DNA from: Deinococcus arcticus
GTDB taxonomy: Bacteria; Deinococcota; Deinococci; Deinococcales; Deinococcaceae
Assembly: GCF_003028415.1 (NCBI RefSeq)
Contig: NZ_PYSV01000001.1
Coordinates: 62,001-126,000 of the forward strand
Length of the DNA: 64,000 nt
Direction of reading: 5' to 3'
Numbering within the stretch: position 1 is the first letter of the stretch; the number at the start of each line of letters is the position of its first letter. This document shows, piece after piece, positions 21,776 to 31,761 of the stretch. The notes beneath the pieces are model-generated. The model was not told where the DNA came from, searched no databases, and saw nothing but the letters and a program-made list of their open reading frames with translations. The position numbers were made by a program, and so were the translations under genes.

Positions 21776-22282
21776 ATGACTCCTCCTGAGCTGTCTCCCC
21801 CCGACCGTCCCCCGCCCAGCCCAGAACATGTGGACGCCGCCCAGCGCCTGGGCCTGACCATGAAACGGCTGCACCGCCTGATCAGCAGCCGGGTCATGCG
21901 CGGCATGCAGGACGAATTGCAGGGCCACGACCTGAGCTTCTCGCAGATCACGGCGCTGCACCAGTTGCGCGCCCACGCGCCGCTGAGCGTGACTCAGCTG
22001 AGCGAGCGCACCCGCCTGAGCCTGCCCGCTGCCAGCCATCTGGTGGAGCGGCTGGTCAAGCGCGGGCTGGCCGCGCGGCAGGAAAATCCGGACAACCGCC
22101 GCGAGAAGCTGGTGGACCTGACCGACGCCGGGCGCGGCGTGGTGGGCCGCATGGACGCCGAATTTGTCCGGGCCTACGTGACCACCTTTACCCCTCTGAA
22201 CCTTGAGACCATCCTCAGCGCCGAGCAGCAACTGCGCCGCCTGCTTGACGAGTTAGACCCGCCCCCCCAGGAGCCTGCATGA
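21776..22282 (+). CDS. MarR family transcriptional regulator
   Basis: 168 residues with the MarR winged helix: LGLTMKRLHRLISSRVMRGMQDEL, LSFSQITALHQLRAHAPLSVTQLSERTRLSLPAASHLVERLVKRGLAARQENPDNRREKLVDLT. The DNRR wing is typical. The stop overlaps the exporter start as ATGA, so it most likely represses its own exporter operon until a ligand, perhaps the exporter substrate, binds. No clear Shine-Dalgarno precedes the ATG at 21776. Confidence 0.92.
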   Translation: MTPPELSPPDRPPPSPEHVDAAQRLGLTMKRLHRLISSRVMRGMQDELQGHDLSFSQITALHQLRAHAPLSVTQLSERTRLSLPAASHLVERLVKRGLAARQENPDNRREKLVDLTDAGRGVVGRMDAEFVRAYVTTFTPLNLETILSAEQQLRRLLDELDPPPQEPA

Positions 22283-24384
22283 CCACCACCCCCGAGCCCG
22301 CCGGGCGCATTGACTATGCCAAGACGCTGGACCTGCCCACCAAGCGCCTGATTCTCTTCGGCGTCCTGCTGGGCCTGTTTCTGAGTGCGCTGGACCAGAC
22401 CATCGTGTCCACCGCCATGCCGCGCATCACCCAGGACCTTAACGGCCTCTCGCTGTATTCCTGGGTGACCACCGCCTACCTGCTCACCAACACTGCGCTC
22501 GTGCCCATCTACGGCAAATTGTCGGACCTGTATGGCCGCAAGCCCATCCTGATGATTGGGATTGTGGTGTTCCTGATCGGCTCGGCGCTGTGCGGCCTGG
22601 CCGGCGAGCCCTTTCTGGGCAACCTGTTTGGCGGCGGCATGATGCAGCTGGTGGTGTTCCGTGGCCTGCAGGGCGTGGGCGCCGCCGCGCTGGGCTCGGT
22701 GGCCTTTGCCATCATTGCCGACCTGTTTGAACCCGTGGACCGCCCGCGCTACCAGGGCCTGTTCGGCGCCGTCTTTGGCCTGAGCAGCGTGATTGGCCCG
22801 CTGCTGGGCGGCTTCCTGACCGATCAGGTGTCGTGGCGCTGGGTGTTCTACGTCAATCTGCCCATTGGCCTCGTGGCCCTGGCCTTTATTGCCAGCAAGA
22901 TGCCCCGGCTGGACAGCGGCCTGCAGGCCAAGGTGGACTGGCTGGGCGCCTTTCTGATTCTGGTGTTCGCTGTGCCGCTGCTGCTGGCCCTCACCTGGGG
23001 TGCCGACGGTCACTCGGCCTGGGGCAGTCCGCTGATCCTGGGCCTGTTTGGCCTGAGCGCCGCTGCCCTGGTCGCCTTTCTGGTCGTGGAAAGCCGCCAT
23101 GAAAGCCCCATTCTGCCGCTGAGCCTGTTCAGGAACCCCACCTTCGCCTGGGGCGCCCTGGCGCGCTTCATGATCGGGGCGGGCTTTCTGGGCGCCATCC
23201 TGTTTCTCAGCCTGTATCTGGTGCAGGTGCAGGGCGTGTCGGCCACCGCTGCCGGCACCGCCACCATTCCGCTGACGGTGGGCCTGATTGTCGGGGCCAT
23301 CGGCTCCGGGCAGCTGGCCAGCCGCATGGGCCGCTACAAACCGCTGATGCTCATTGGCCTGATGGCCGCCGCCCTGGGCTTTTTCGCCCTGTCCACCCTG
23401 AACGCCGATTCCAGCTACAACAGCGTGGTCATTCGCATGGTGCTGCTGGGCCTGGGCCTGGGGCCCGCGCTGCCGCTGTACACCACCGCCCTGCAGCTGT
23501 CGGTCAAGCCCTGGGAAATTGGTGTGGCCACCAGCGCCGGGCAGTTCTTTCAGCAGATGGGCAGCACCATCGGCACCGCCGTCTTCGGCGCCATTCTGAC
23601 GGCCGGGGTCAGCAGCAACCTCGCCACCCAGTTTGCCGCGCAGGCCGCCAGCAACCAGGGCACGGTGGCGACCACCCTGCAGGGCATCAGTGACCAGATT
23701 CGCGCCGGGAACGCCCCCGAAGGTGACCGCAATCAGGCGCCCGAGAGACCCGAGCAGATCAGGGCCCGCTTTGCCACCCTGCGCCAGAATGTCACCAGGG
23801 CCATTCAGAGTGGCGACCCCGCTGCCCTGAATGCCCTGAAGACCGACAAGTTCATTGCCAGTCTGCCCGCCGAGGCCAGAGCGCAGTTCACTGCCATTCC
23901 GGAAGGCGGCGTGGCCGCGCAGGTTGGGGCCGGCTTTGCCCAGACGGGCGCCGCCATTGAGGCGGCTGTCAGCAGCGGCGACCCGGCCCAGGTGCGTGCC
24001 GTGGCCGCCAACCCGGCGCTGCCCGCCGAACTGCGCGGGCGCCTGAACGCCCTTCCCGCGCAGGTCCTGGCCAGTCCCCAGGCCCGGGCGCAGGTGCTGG
24101 CCGGTATTCGCCAGGCGCTGGCCCAGGGTGAAGCGGCCGCCGCCCGGCAGGCCACGCAGCAGGCCCTGAACGCCGCGCTGGGCGGCATCAACGACGGCGA
24201 GAAAATTACCCTGGCCCGCGCCCGCGCCGCCAAGGTGGCCTTTGCCGACACCATTTCCAGCATCTACCGCTACTCCATTCTGGTGGCCCTGCTGGCCTTC
24301 CTGGCCACGCTGATGATGCCCAACCTCCAGATTCCCCGCCGCGAAAAGGGCGAAAAGGCCGCCCCCGCCCACGTGGAGATTTAA
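22279..24384 (+). CDS. DHA2 (EmrB/QacA) 14-TM drug exporter with large internal insert
   Basis: 701 residues, against about 500 usual. The family motifs are LSALDQTIVSTAMPRI, GKLSDLYGRKP, GRKPILMIGIVVFLIGSALCG and GPLLGGFLTDQVSWRWVFYVNLP. After the thirteenth membrane segment (AVFGAILTAGV, about residue 440) an Ala/Gln-rich stretch of about 200 residues interrupts the protein. The last segment (YSILVALLAFLATLMMP) then resumes. The MarR gene is upstream in the same operon. Function is proton-driven multidrug efflux by family, with substrate unknown. Confidence 0.9.
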   Translation: MTTTPEPAGRIDYAKTLDLPTKRLILFGVLLGLFLSALDQTIVSTAMPRITQDLNGLSLYSWVTTAYLLTNTALVPIYGKLSDLYGRKPILMIGIVVFLIGSALCGLAGEPFLGNLFGGGMMQLVVFRGLQGVGAAALGSVAFAIIADLFEPVDRPRYQGLFGAVFGLSSVIGPLLGGFLTDQVSWRWVFYVNLPIGLVALAFIASKMPRLDSGLQAKVDWLGAFLILVFAVPLLLALTWGADGHSAWGSPLILGLFGLSAAALVAFLVVESRHESPILPLSLFRNPTFAWGALARFMIGAGFLGAILFLSLYLVQVQGVSATAAGTATIPLTVGLIVGAIGSGQLASRMGRYKPLMLIGLMAAALGFFALSTLNADSSYNSVVIRMVLLGLGLGPALPLYTTALQLSVKPWEIGVATSAGQFFQQMGSTIGTAVFGAILTAGVSSNLATQFAAQAASNQGTVATTLQGISDQIRAGNAPEGDRNQAPERPEQIRARFATLRQNVTRAIQSGDPAALNALKTDKFIASLPAEARAQFTAIPEGGVAAQVGAGFAQTGAAIEAAVSSGDPAQVRAVAANPALPAELRGRLNALPAQVLASPQARAQVLAGIRQALAQGEAAAARQATQQALNAALGGINDGEKITLARARAAKVAFADTISSIYRYSILVALLAFLATLMMPNLQIPRREKGEKAAPAHVEI

Positions 24385-24404
24385 AGGCAGACCCCACCCT
24401 CAAG

Positions 24405-24450
24405 CCACACAGGGCCCTTCCTTGACCGGAGGGGCCCTGTGTGGTGGTTG
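24405..24450. terminator. hairpin between convergent exporter and LptA-like genes
   Basis: CCACACAGGGCCC at 24405-24417 pairs perfectly with 24432-24444 (13 bp, 14-base loop). The plus-strand tail TGGTTGTGTTGT is T-rich. It lies between genes converging at 24384 and 24487 and could serve both directions. Confidence 0.7.
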
Positions 24451-24486
24451 TGTTGTCGCTGGGCGAGTGTGTGCCCGGCGCCCGCT

Positions 24487-25119
24487 TCACTTCAGATACG
24501 GGCCGAAGCGGGCCAGGGTATCGGGGTCGGGGGTCTGGGTGGCGCGGACCACGCGGTTGGCGCTGAACACCATCAGCAGGCGGCCGCCCGCCGGGGCCTG
24601 GGCTTTCAGGGTGCCCTGGTTGACCTGATACGGCCCGGTCAGCACCGCCTGCACCGTGGCCGGGTCGAACACCAGGGCCGCGCCCGACAGCGCCGGGGTC
24701 TTGGCCTGCACGCCCCCCGAGGCCACCACGAACCCGGTTTTCAGGTGAAGGGTGAGGGTGGGCGCACTCAGGCCCTGCAAGCGGGCGTCGGTGTAGGTCA
24801 CGCCGCCCGAGGCCGTCACCGTGCCGGCATTCAGGTCGTAGGTCAGCTGCGGGGCCTTCAGGGTGCCGCCCTGCTTGGTGGTCACCGTGGCGCCCGTGGC
24901 TTTCAGGGTCTGGCCGGGCAGCAGGTTCAGGCGAGCCGCATTCAGGGTCAGGCCCCGGCGGGCGTCGGTGGCGGTGCCGCCCTGGGGCAGGTCGGTGGCG
25001 CCAGTGTCCAGGTTCAGGCGCTGCTCACCGCGCGGCGTCACGGTCAGGCCGCCAAAGGTCAGCGCGTGGGCGCCCGCGCTCAGCAGGCCCAGCAGCAGCA
25101 GGGGAAGGGGTCGCAACAT
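24487..25119 (-). CDS. exported LptA/OstA-like beta-jellyroll protein
   Basis: 210 residues with a signal peptide (MLRPLPLLLLGLLSAGAHA). The mature part has the repeating hydrophobic pattern of LptA/OstA domains: LNAARLNLLPGQTLKATGATVTT, LKAPQLTYDLNAGTVTASGGVTYT, LSAPTLTLHLKTGFVVASGGV. Such domains carry lipid-like molecules across the envelope. Deinococcus lacks canonical lipopolysaccharide, so the cargo is unknown. The ATG follows a TAGGGT -10 box by 6 bases. The assignment rests on pattern, not on diagnostic residues. Confidence 0.6.
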   Translation of the reverse strand: MLRPLPLLLLGLLSAGAHALTFGGLTVTPRGEQRLNLDTGATDLPQGGTATDARRGLTLNAARLNLLPGQTLKATGATVTTKQGGTLKAPQLTYDLNAGTVTASGGVTYTDARLQGLSAPTLTLHLKTGFVVASGGVQAKTPALSGAALVFDPATVQAVLTGPYQVNQGTLKAQAPAGGRLLMVFSANRVVRATQTPDPDTLARFGPYLK

Positions 25120-25247
25120 CCCTCCACCCTACGGCCCCGCCCACACAGCCCGGTGAGGAGCGCCGTCAGGCCCTCTTCAGCTGGAGCGGATGCAGGGCTG
25201 GGCTGGGCGGCTCATGGTCTGTCATCCGCCCTGCGGGTGGGGAGCGC

Positions 25248-25253
25248 TAAGCT
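25248..25253 (+). promoter_or_regulatory. -10 box for leaderless amidase gene
   Basis: TAAGCT followed by 7 bases and the GTG start at 25261. Confidence 0.55.
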
Positions 25254-25260
25254 CGGCGCA

Positions 25261-26391
25261 GTGAAGCCCGCAGTTGCCCTCCACCGGATCCGGCGCGCCG
25301 CATGGCCGCTGCTTGTGTGCTCTGTTCTGTCATCTGCCCTGGCTGCGCCGCGCGTGGGCCAGCACGACGGCTATACCCGCCTCGTGTTCGACCTGCCGCG
25401 CACGGCCGCCAGTCAGGTCAAGGTGACGGGCCAGAGCGTCACCGTCAAGCTGAACGTGACCCTGAAACCTGAACAGGGCCCCCTGAGCGCCCCCGGGGTC
25501 ACGGCCTACGCGGTGGCCGGCGGCACGGTCACGGTCACCCTGGCCCGGGGGCACGCCCAGGCCAGGGTAAGTGTGTTGCCCCCCGCCGCCGGGCAGGGCG
25601 CGCGGCTGGTGGTGGATGTGCCCACCAGCGCGGCGGCCTCGCGCCTGCCCGCCACGCCGGCGCCCGCAGCGGTGGCCCGCCCGGCCAGCGCCAGCAGCCC
25701 GGCGGCCATCCGGCCACGTGTGGTGCTGGACGCCGGGCACGGCGGCAACGATCCGGGCGCCGTAAGCCGCTGGGTGACCGAAGAGGACGTGACCCTGGAC
25801 ATCGCCCTGCGCACCCGCGCGGTGCTGATCGAACACGGCGTGGATGTGGTGATGACCCGCACAGGCGACCAGCACCTGAGCGCCAACAAGGGCGCCGACC
25901 TTGAAGCCCGCTCGCGCCTGGCCACCACGGGACAGGTCAGCGCCTTTGTCAGCATTCATGTCAACTCGGCCGGGCCCAGCGCCCAGGGCATCGAGACCTT
26001 TTATTTCGGCCAGCCGCTGGCCGGCAGCTCGCGCAGTCTGGCAGTGCAGGAAAACGGGGGCGGCAGTGTGGGAGAAGAGCTGACCCGCAAGGCCGCCGGG
26101 CTGGCCCAGAACCTGCTGGGCGACATTCTGGCGCAGGCCAAGGTGGCCTTCAGCCGCCAGCTGGCCACCCGGGTGCAGAGTCGCCTGATTGCCGCCACGG
26201 GCGCCGTGAACCGGGGCGTGCGCACCGACGCCTTTTACGTGATTCGTAACCCCACCACGCCCGCCATTCTGGTCGAGGTGGGCTTTGGCAGCAGCCCGGT
26301 CGAAGGACCGCGCCTGGCTCAGGCCGCCTACCGCGACCGCATTGCCCAGGCCCTGGCGCGCGCCATTCTGGATTTTCTCAACACGAAGTAA
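25261..26391 (+). CDS. N-acetylmuramoyl-L-alanine amidase (AmiC-type, AMIN + Amidase_3)
   Basis: 376 residues: signal peptide (ending SSALAA), AMIN-like domain at about 30-125, Ala/Pro linker, then Amidase_3. Zinc and catalytic motifs are VLDAGHGGNDPGA, the Glu in the following EEDVTLD, SIHVNSA and VEVGFGSS. The enzyme cleaves the amide bond between MurNAc and the stem peptide, typically during cell separation. An insertion of about 40 residues (GQPLAGSSRSLAVQENGGGS) sits where related amidases carry the autoinhibitory helix. The stop codon is directly followed by repeat B2. Confidence 0.92.
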   Translation: MKPAVALHRIRRAAWPLLVCSVLSSALAAPRVGQHDGYTRLVFDLPRTAASQVKVTGQSVTVKLNVTLKPEQGPLSAPGVTAYAVAGGTVTVTLARGHAQARVSVLPPAAGQGARLVVDVPTSAAASRLPATPAPAAVARPASASSPAAIRPRVVLDAGHGGNDPGAVSRWVTEEDVTLDIALRTRAVLIEHGVDVVMTRTGDQHLSANKGADLEARSRLATTGQVSAFVSIHVNSAGPSAQGIETFYFGQPLAGSSRSLAVQENGGGSVGEELTRKAAGLAQNLLGDILAQAKVAFSRQLATRVQSRLIAATGAVNRGVRTDAFYVIRNPTTPAILVEVGFGSSPVEGPRLAQAAYRDRIAQALARAILDFLNTK

Positions 26392-26480
26392 GACGGACTC
26401 TGTCTGTTCCGATGAGTCGGCGGAACAGAGCCGATTGCCGACGCCACGCCCGGAACCCGGGTTTCTCCTGCCCGCGCTGC
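26392..26480. repeat. family B repeat, copy B2 (right end degenerate)
   Basis: It begins right after the amidase stop. It aligns with B1 (13010-13147) through GACTCTGTCTGTTCC, CGGAACAGAGCCGATTG, CACGCCCGGAACCCG and TTTCTCCTGCCCG. The terminal inverted repeat at the right is not conserved, though GGATGGAATCGCTGACAAAC further on may be its remnant. Confidence 0.7.
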
Positions 26481-26697
26481 GAAGCCGCTCTCCGAGTCTG
26501 CCCGGATGGAATCGCTGACAAACGCGCTGGGGTCGGCGTTCGTCTAGGGGCCGATCCACGGCTGACCCAGGCGCACGCCCGGGCCAGGAAAAGCCCGGCG
26601 GGCGGGCGGGACAGGCCACAGTCACCCTTCCGGCAGTGCCGGGCAGCCCGGCGGCACCTGCTCAGCCCGGTCATGGTGCCGGCGGCGGGCGGGGCTG
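26481..26697. other. intergenic sequence before malQ, no gene seen
   Basis: GC-rich sequence between repeat B2 and the malQ promoter region. ORFs here are short, with no signal peptide, domain or ribosome binding site. I see no conserved RNA element. Confidence 0.5.
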
Positions 26698-26740
26698 TAC
26701 TATCCTCATGTTCTGGAATCACTTCCACCCCCAGAAGTGA
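26698..26740 (+). promoter_or_regulatory. malQ upstream region: -10 box, 10-codon ORF and inverted repeat
   Basis: TACTAT at 26698-26703 is followed by a mini-ORF at 26708-26740 (MFWNHFHPQK). Its second half is an inverted repeat TCACTTC / GAAGTGA (26719-26725 and 26734-26740). The repeat could be an operator or small hairpin. The ORF may be fortuitous, since the 4-base gap after the -10 does not fit a leaderless start well. Confidence 0.35.
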
Positions 26741-26773
26741 CACGGCCGCACTCGTCTGTTCGGAGGTTTATCC

Positions 26774-28279
<1,506 letters not shown>

Positions 28280-28286
28280 GGGGTTG

Positions 28287-28340
28287 AAGGATGATGGTTG
28301 ATGGACAGGGCAGCTCCCCTTGCTCTCAACCATCATCCTT
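28287..28340. repeat. family E hairpin, copy E1
   Basis: AAGGATGATGGTTGA at 28287-28301 is perfectly complementary to 28326-28340 (15 bp). It sits 8 bases after the malQ stop and just upstream of the next gene's promoter, so it may serve as the malQ terminator although no U tract follows. A related hairpin is at 41934-42003. Confidence 0.75.
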
Positions 28341-28348
28341 TGACCATC

Positions 28349-28354
28349 TACAGT
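28349..28354 (+). promoter_or_regulatory. -10 box for leaderless cobalamin adenosyltransferase gene
   Basis: TACAGT followed by 6 bases and the ATG at 28361, immediately downstream of hairpin E1. Confidence 0.6.
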
Positions 28355-28360
28355 ATCGCC

Positions 28361-28975
28361 ATGAAGCTTTACACCAGAACAGGAGACGGCGGCACCACCG
28401 GACTGTACGGCGCCGAGCGCGTGAGCAAGGCCAGTGCGCGCGTGGAAGCCTACGGCACCGTGGATGAACTCAATTCGTTGATTGGGCTGGCGCGCGCCCA
28501 CAACACCCGCAGCCACAAGCCGGACGCCGCGCTGGACCACGACCTGGAATACCTGCAAAACGCGCTGTTCGACATTGGCGCGGACCTTGCCACCCGCTCC
28601 GGGTCGCGCTACGAGGCCAAGCTGTCGCGCATGGACGAGCAGGACGTGGCCTTTCTGGAAACCATGATTGACCGTTACCAGGAAGCGGCGCCGCCCTTTA
28701 CCGGCTTTGTGCATCCCGGGGGCACGCCTGCCGCCGCCACGCTACAGGTGGCCCGCGCCGTGGCCCGCCGCGCCGAGCGCGAGGTCATTCGCCTGCAGGC
28801 CGAGGAGGAACTCAATACCCAGGTGCTGATTTACCTCAACCGCCTGTCGGACCTGCTGTTCATCATGGCGCGCGCGGCCAATCAGGCCGCTGGTCTGCCT
28901 GAAGAGGCGTGGCTGGTCAAGGGGCGCCGCCCCCACCAGCTGGCCCAGGACCATACCGAGCCCCCGGTTCAGTAA
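28361..28975 (+). CDS. PduO-type cob(I)alamin adenosyltransferase
   Basis: 204 residues. PduO/MMAB motifs: the N-terminal ATP site MKLYTRTGDGGTTGLYGAERV, VEAYGTVDELNSLIGLAR, FVHPGGTPAAATLQVARAVARRAER and LIYLNRLSDLLFIMARAAN. The enzyme transfers the 5'-deoxyadenosyl group of ATP to cob(I)alamin to make coenzyme B12. I set the start at the ATG at 28361 because a -10 box lies 6 bases before it and the homology begins there. Confidence 0.95.
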   Translation: MKLYTRTGDGGTTGLYGAERVSKASARVEAYGTVDELNSLIGLARAHNTRSHKPDAALDHDLEYLQNALFDIGADLATRSGSRYEAKLSRMDEQDVAFLETMIDRYQEAAPPFTGFVHPGGTPAAATLQVARAVARRAEREVIRLQAEEELNTQVLIYLNRLSDLLFIMARAANQAAGLPEEAWLVKGRRPHQLAQDHTEPPVQ

Positions 28976-29004
28976 GCCCCCCAGCTAAAGGCGCTCTGTG
29001 AACG

Positions 29005-29038
29005 CGGCCCGGTTCCCCCAGTGGGGCCGGGCCGTTCG
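29005..29038 (+). terminator. terminator after cobalamin adenosyltransferase
   Basis: CGGCCCGG at 29005-29012 pairs with CCGGGCCG at 29027-29034, and CCCC/GGGG pair inside. The tail TTCGTGTGTG is weakly T-rich. It lies 29 bases after the stop. Confidence 0.65.
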
Positions 29039-29116
29039 TGTGTGTGGTGATCCTGTGGGCGGTGGTTGTGGCTGGCCGTGAACCGTACAGCGCCGGTCCC
29101 TGCTCGCCTGGCCCTT

Positions 29117-29256
29117 ATACGTGTTTCCGAAAAATTCCGCAACTCGTTACGGAATTTTTTCGACCAGAGGGAGCAGGAAAAAAGACGGAGTTCCGGGAAT
29201 TGGAGGAACATCCGGCTCTTTCCCGGATGTTACGGAAATGAACGGAATCCGTATTA
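29117..29256. repeat. family A repeat, copy A2 (complete)
   Basis: Terminal inverted repeat ATACGTGTTTCCG / ACGGAATCCGTAT. Internal hairpins are GAAAAATTCCG...CGGAATTTTTTC and AACATCCGG / CCGGATGTT. It is about 140 bp. The TAA stop of the K+ channel gene (29254-29256, minus strand) falls in the right end of the element. Confidence 0.85.
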
Positions 29257-30081
29257 CTCCAGCGGTTCGCCGCAGTGGGGGCAGTAGCGCATAGGGCGGG
29301 CAGCCACCTCGCCTTGCTGGCGCATGCGGGCCAGTTCCTCGGCAAAGCCGCTGGCCACCATGCCGGCGGGTAGGGCCACCATGCCCACGCCAAACAGCAT
29401 GATCAGCCCGGCGGCGGCCTTGCCCAGTGGGGTCACCGGGTACACGTCGCCGTAGCCGGTGGTGGTCAGGGTCACCACGGCCCACCACAGGGCCTGGGGA
29501 ATGCTTTCAAAGCCCTTGGTGCCTGCGCTGGCTTCCACCTGATACAGCACGCTGGCGGCAATAAACACCAGCACAATCACGATCAGCACCGTGGTCAGCA
29601 GTTCGCCTGCGCGCTGCGCGACCACCCGGCCGATCAGCTGCAGCGAATCCGAATAGCGGCCCAGTTTCAGCAGCGACAGCAGTTTCAGCAGCCGCAGGCC
29701 GCGCAGGCTGGCCAGGGCCGTGCTGCCGGGCACCAGCAGCGAGATCAGGACCAGCAGATCAATCAGGGGCAGGGGCGCGGTCGCGTAGCGCCAGTAATCG
29801 GCCGGGCGCGAACCGTAGCCGGGCCGCAGCGGCGTTACGTACAGCCGCCCCAGGTACTCGGCCCCAAACACAGCGGCGCACACGTAGTCAAAGGCCCGGA
29901 TGGCCGCGCCGTATTCCCGTTCCACACTGGGCACCGTGCCCACGATGGTCAGCGTGACGGTCAGCAGAATCAGCACCACCAGCAGCGCGTTAAAGAGGCG
30001 CTCGGCCAGCCCCGCGCCGTCCGTGGGGTCCAGAAAATCGCTCAGGCGGTGCATCAGGCTGGGATAGGCTGTGCGGGTCAT
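29254..30081 (-). CDS. six-TM voltage-gated-like potassium channel
   Basis: 275 residues in the Kv/Kch layout: S1 at about 30-50, S2-S3 at about 63-118, and a weakly charged S4 (LRGLRLLKLLSLLKLGR, about 126-142). S5 is at 160-180 and a pore helix precedes the K+ filter TLTTTGYGD (206-212). S6 is LIMLFGVGMVALPAGMVASGFAEEL. The C-terminus ends with YCPHCGEPLE (C267, C270), half of a zinc ribbon, which in a tetramer could form a metal site. A GGAGGAG ribosome binding site precedes the ATG. Confidence 0.9.
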   Translation of the reverse strand: MTRTAYPSLMHRLSDFLDPTDGAGLAERLFNALLVVLILLTVTLTIVGTVPSVEREYGAAIRAFDYVCAAVFGAEYLGRLYVTPLRPGYGSRPADYWRYATAPLPLIDLLVLISLLVPGSTALASLRGLRLLKLLSLLKLGRYSDSLQLIGRVVAQRAGELLTTVLIVIVLVFIAASVLYQVEASAGTKGFESIPQALWWAVVTLTTTGYGDVYPVTPLGKAAAGLIMLFGVGMVALPAGMVASGFAEELARMRQQGEVAARPMRYCPHCGEPLE

Positions 30082-30121
30082 GAACGCTCCTCCGGGGGCT
30101 GGTTGGCAGGCCTACCCACGC

Positions 30122-31279
30122 TCAGAGCACCACGTGCGGGGCGAACGTGGCGCGGTTGTCGGTCACGCGGCCCCGGCCCTCGCGGATGCCCAGGCCACAG
30201 ACCTCGGCCCCCGCCACCCACACGCCCAGCACAGGGTAGCGCGGAGTGCCGTCTGCGTCGAAGCTGGGCAGTTCGGTATAGCTCTGCTCCACCACCGCCA
30301 GGTCGCCGTACACGCCGGGCGTGCTCGTCTGGCCGGGCAGCTGCACATTCTGCCCTTCGCGCGAAAACAGCGGCTTTTTCACCACGTTCTGGCCCAGGGC
30401 GCCCGGGCTCAGGGTGGCGGGCAGCAGGTGGGGATGGCCGGGATAGTGCTCGTGCAGCAGCGCCAGCAGCCCCTTGCTGCCAGTAACCGTTTTCCACAGC
30501 GGTTCCAGAAAGCGGGTGCCGGTGCTGGCCAGAAAGGCCGCGTCCCGGGATTCCCAGGCGTATTCGTAGGGCCACAGCCACATCAACTGCCGGATGGGCA
30601 GGCTCCAGGTGTCCAGCAGGTGGCCTTCCTGGGGGCTGGTGCCCAGCTCGTCGGCAAACAGGAACGAGCCCCGGATGCCCTGTGCCTCGGCCAGTTCGCG
30701 CAGGTAGGTCACGGTGGCGATGTCCTCGTCCACCCGCGCCGAGCTGAAGGTCACCTCGCTCAGGCCGCGCGCCGCCTTCAGGTGCGCCCACTGCTCGCCC
30801 AGCCCTTCGTGGATGGTGTTCCACTGGCCAGCGCCCGGGGGCAGTTCGCCCCGGCCCTGGCGGTCTTCCAGCCACTGCCACTGGCTCACGGCGGCTTCGA
30901 GCAGGCTGGTGGGGGTCTGGGCGTTCACCTCCAGCAGCTTCACGCCGCCCTGGCCGTCATAGGCCACGTCCAGGCGCATGTACACCGTGGGATCGTCGCG
31001 CTCCCACGAATCGCGCACCGCCGAGTGCAGAAAGGCCGGAATGCCCAGTTCCCCCAGGCGCTCATCCTCGATGGCGTGCCCGGTGACTGCCAGCACCATG
31101 TCAGTCAGTTCCTGGGTGCTGGCCTTGAGCGCCTCAATCTCCGCCGGGCTGAAGGCATAAAAGCCGTCCTCGCTCCAGTAGGGCACCGGGTGTTCGGGAG
31201 TGGGGGCGTACCACGTGAACCCCACCTCGCGCAGCCGCGCTTCCCAGTCGGGGCGGGGGGGCAGTGTCAGGCGCTTCAT
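30122..31279 (-). CDS. glutathionylspermidine synthase-like ATP-grasp protein (YgiC/YjfC type)
   Basis: 385 residues matching the GSP_synth family: [105 protein letters not shown] and [17 protein letters not shown]. These ATP-grasp ligases make amide bonds, but the substrate of the YgiC/YjfC branch is uncertain. No amidase domain is present. The ATG overlaps the stop of the upstream lipoprotein gene as ATGA, the same pairing as ygiB-ygiC in E. coli. Confidence 0.9.
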   Translation of the reverse strand: MKRLTLPPRPDWEARLREVGFTWYAPTPEHPVPYWSEDGFYAFSPAEIEALKASTQELTDMVLAVTGHAIEDERLGELGIPAFLHSAVRDSWERDDPTVYMRLDVAYDGQGGVKLLEVNAQTPTSLLEAAVSQWQWLEDRQGRGELPPGAGQWNTIHEGLGEQWAHLKAARGLSEVTFSSARVDEDIATVTYLRELAEAQGIRGSFLFADELGTSPQEGHLLDTWSLPIRQLMWLWPYEYAWESRDAAFLASTGTRFLEPLWKTVTGSKGLLALLHEHYPGHPHLLPATLSPGALGQNVVKKPLFSREGQNVQLPGQTSTPGVYGDLAVVEQSYTELPSFDADGTPRYPVLGVWVAGAEVCGLGIREGRGRVTDNRATFAPHVVL

Positions 31280-31620
31280 CCGCCGTACCCGCCCGAACTG
31301 CTGGCGCGGGCGGTGCTGGTCAGGCCACCGCGCGACACGCCCGTGGCGCTGTTCACGCGCTCAGCGGCGCGCGCACTGGTCACGGCCCCAGCGGCTACGG
31401 CGCCGGCCACCGCCTTGGCGGCCTTGCTGGTCTTGCCGGACTTCAGTTTCAGCTTGGCGTCGTCGTCGCAGTCCAGTTCGCCGTCGGCTTCCAGTTCGCA
31501 GCCCTCGGGCACAGACACCAGGCCGGCGGGCTGGGTGGTCTGGGCGGGGCTGTCCATGCACGAGGCCAGCAGGCCGGGCAGCACGGTGGACATCAGGATG
31601 AGGTGAAATCGTTTGGTCAT
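31276..31620 (-). CDS. YgiB-like (DUF1190-type) lipoprotein
   Basis: 114 residues with a lipoprotein signal ([21 protein letters not shown], lipobox LLASC). An acidic region with two cysteines follows ([18 protein letters not shown]). The C-terminus is Ser/Gly/Arg-rich ([20 protein letters not shown]), resembling the RGGF...SxRS...GG end of E. coli YgiB/YjfM. It is translationally coupled to the GspS-like gene. The assignment is by context and C-terminal pattern, because overall similarity is low. Confidence 0.6.
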   Translation of the reverse strand: MTKRFHLILMSTVLPGLLASCMDSPAQTTQPAGLVSVPEGCELEADGELDCDDDAKLKLKSGKTSKAAKAVAGAVAAGAVTSARAAERVNSATGVSRGGLTSTARASSSGGYGG

Positions 31621-31761
31621 GGCAGGGTCCTTGGGGGAAAGAGGGGGCGAAAGGGGGTGGGGCACGCCCAGAGCACGAGACAGAACTGGGGGGGCAACCT
31701 TCACGCCTGGGGAGCGCTCCGCTCTGGTTGAGCTTGAAGTCGCCCGCTGGGATCGGCGGTC

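Noticed and set aside
24439..25260. Upstream in-frame extension of the amidase ORF
   Set aside because: The extension is antisense to the LptA-like gene, and the signal peptide and -10 box both point to the GTG at 25261.
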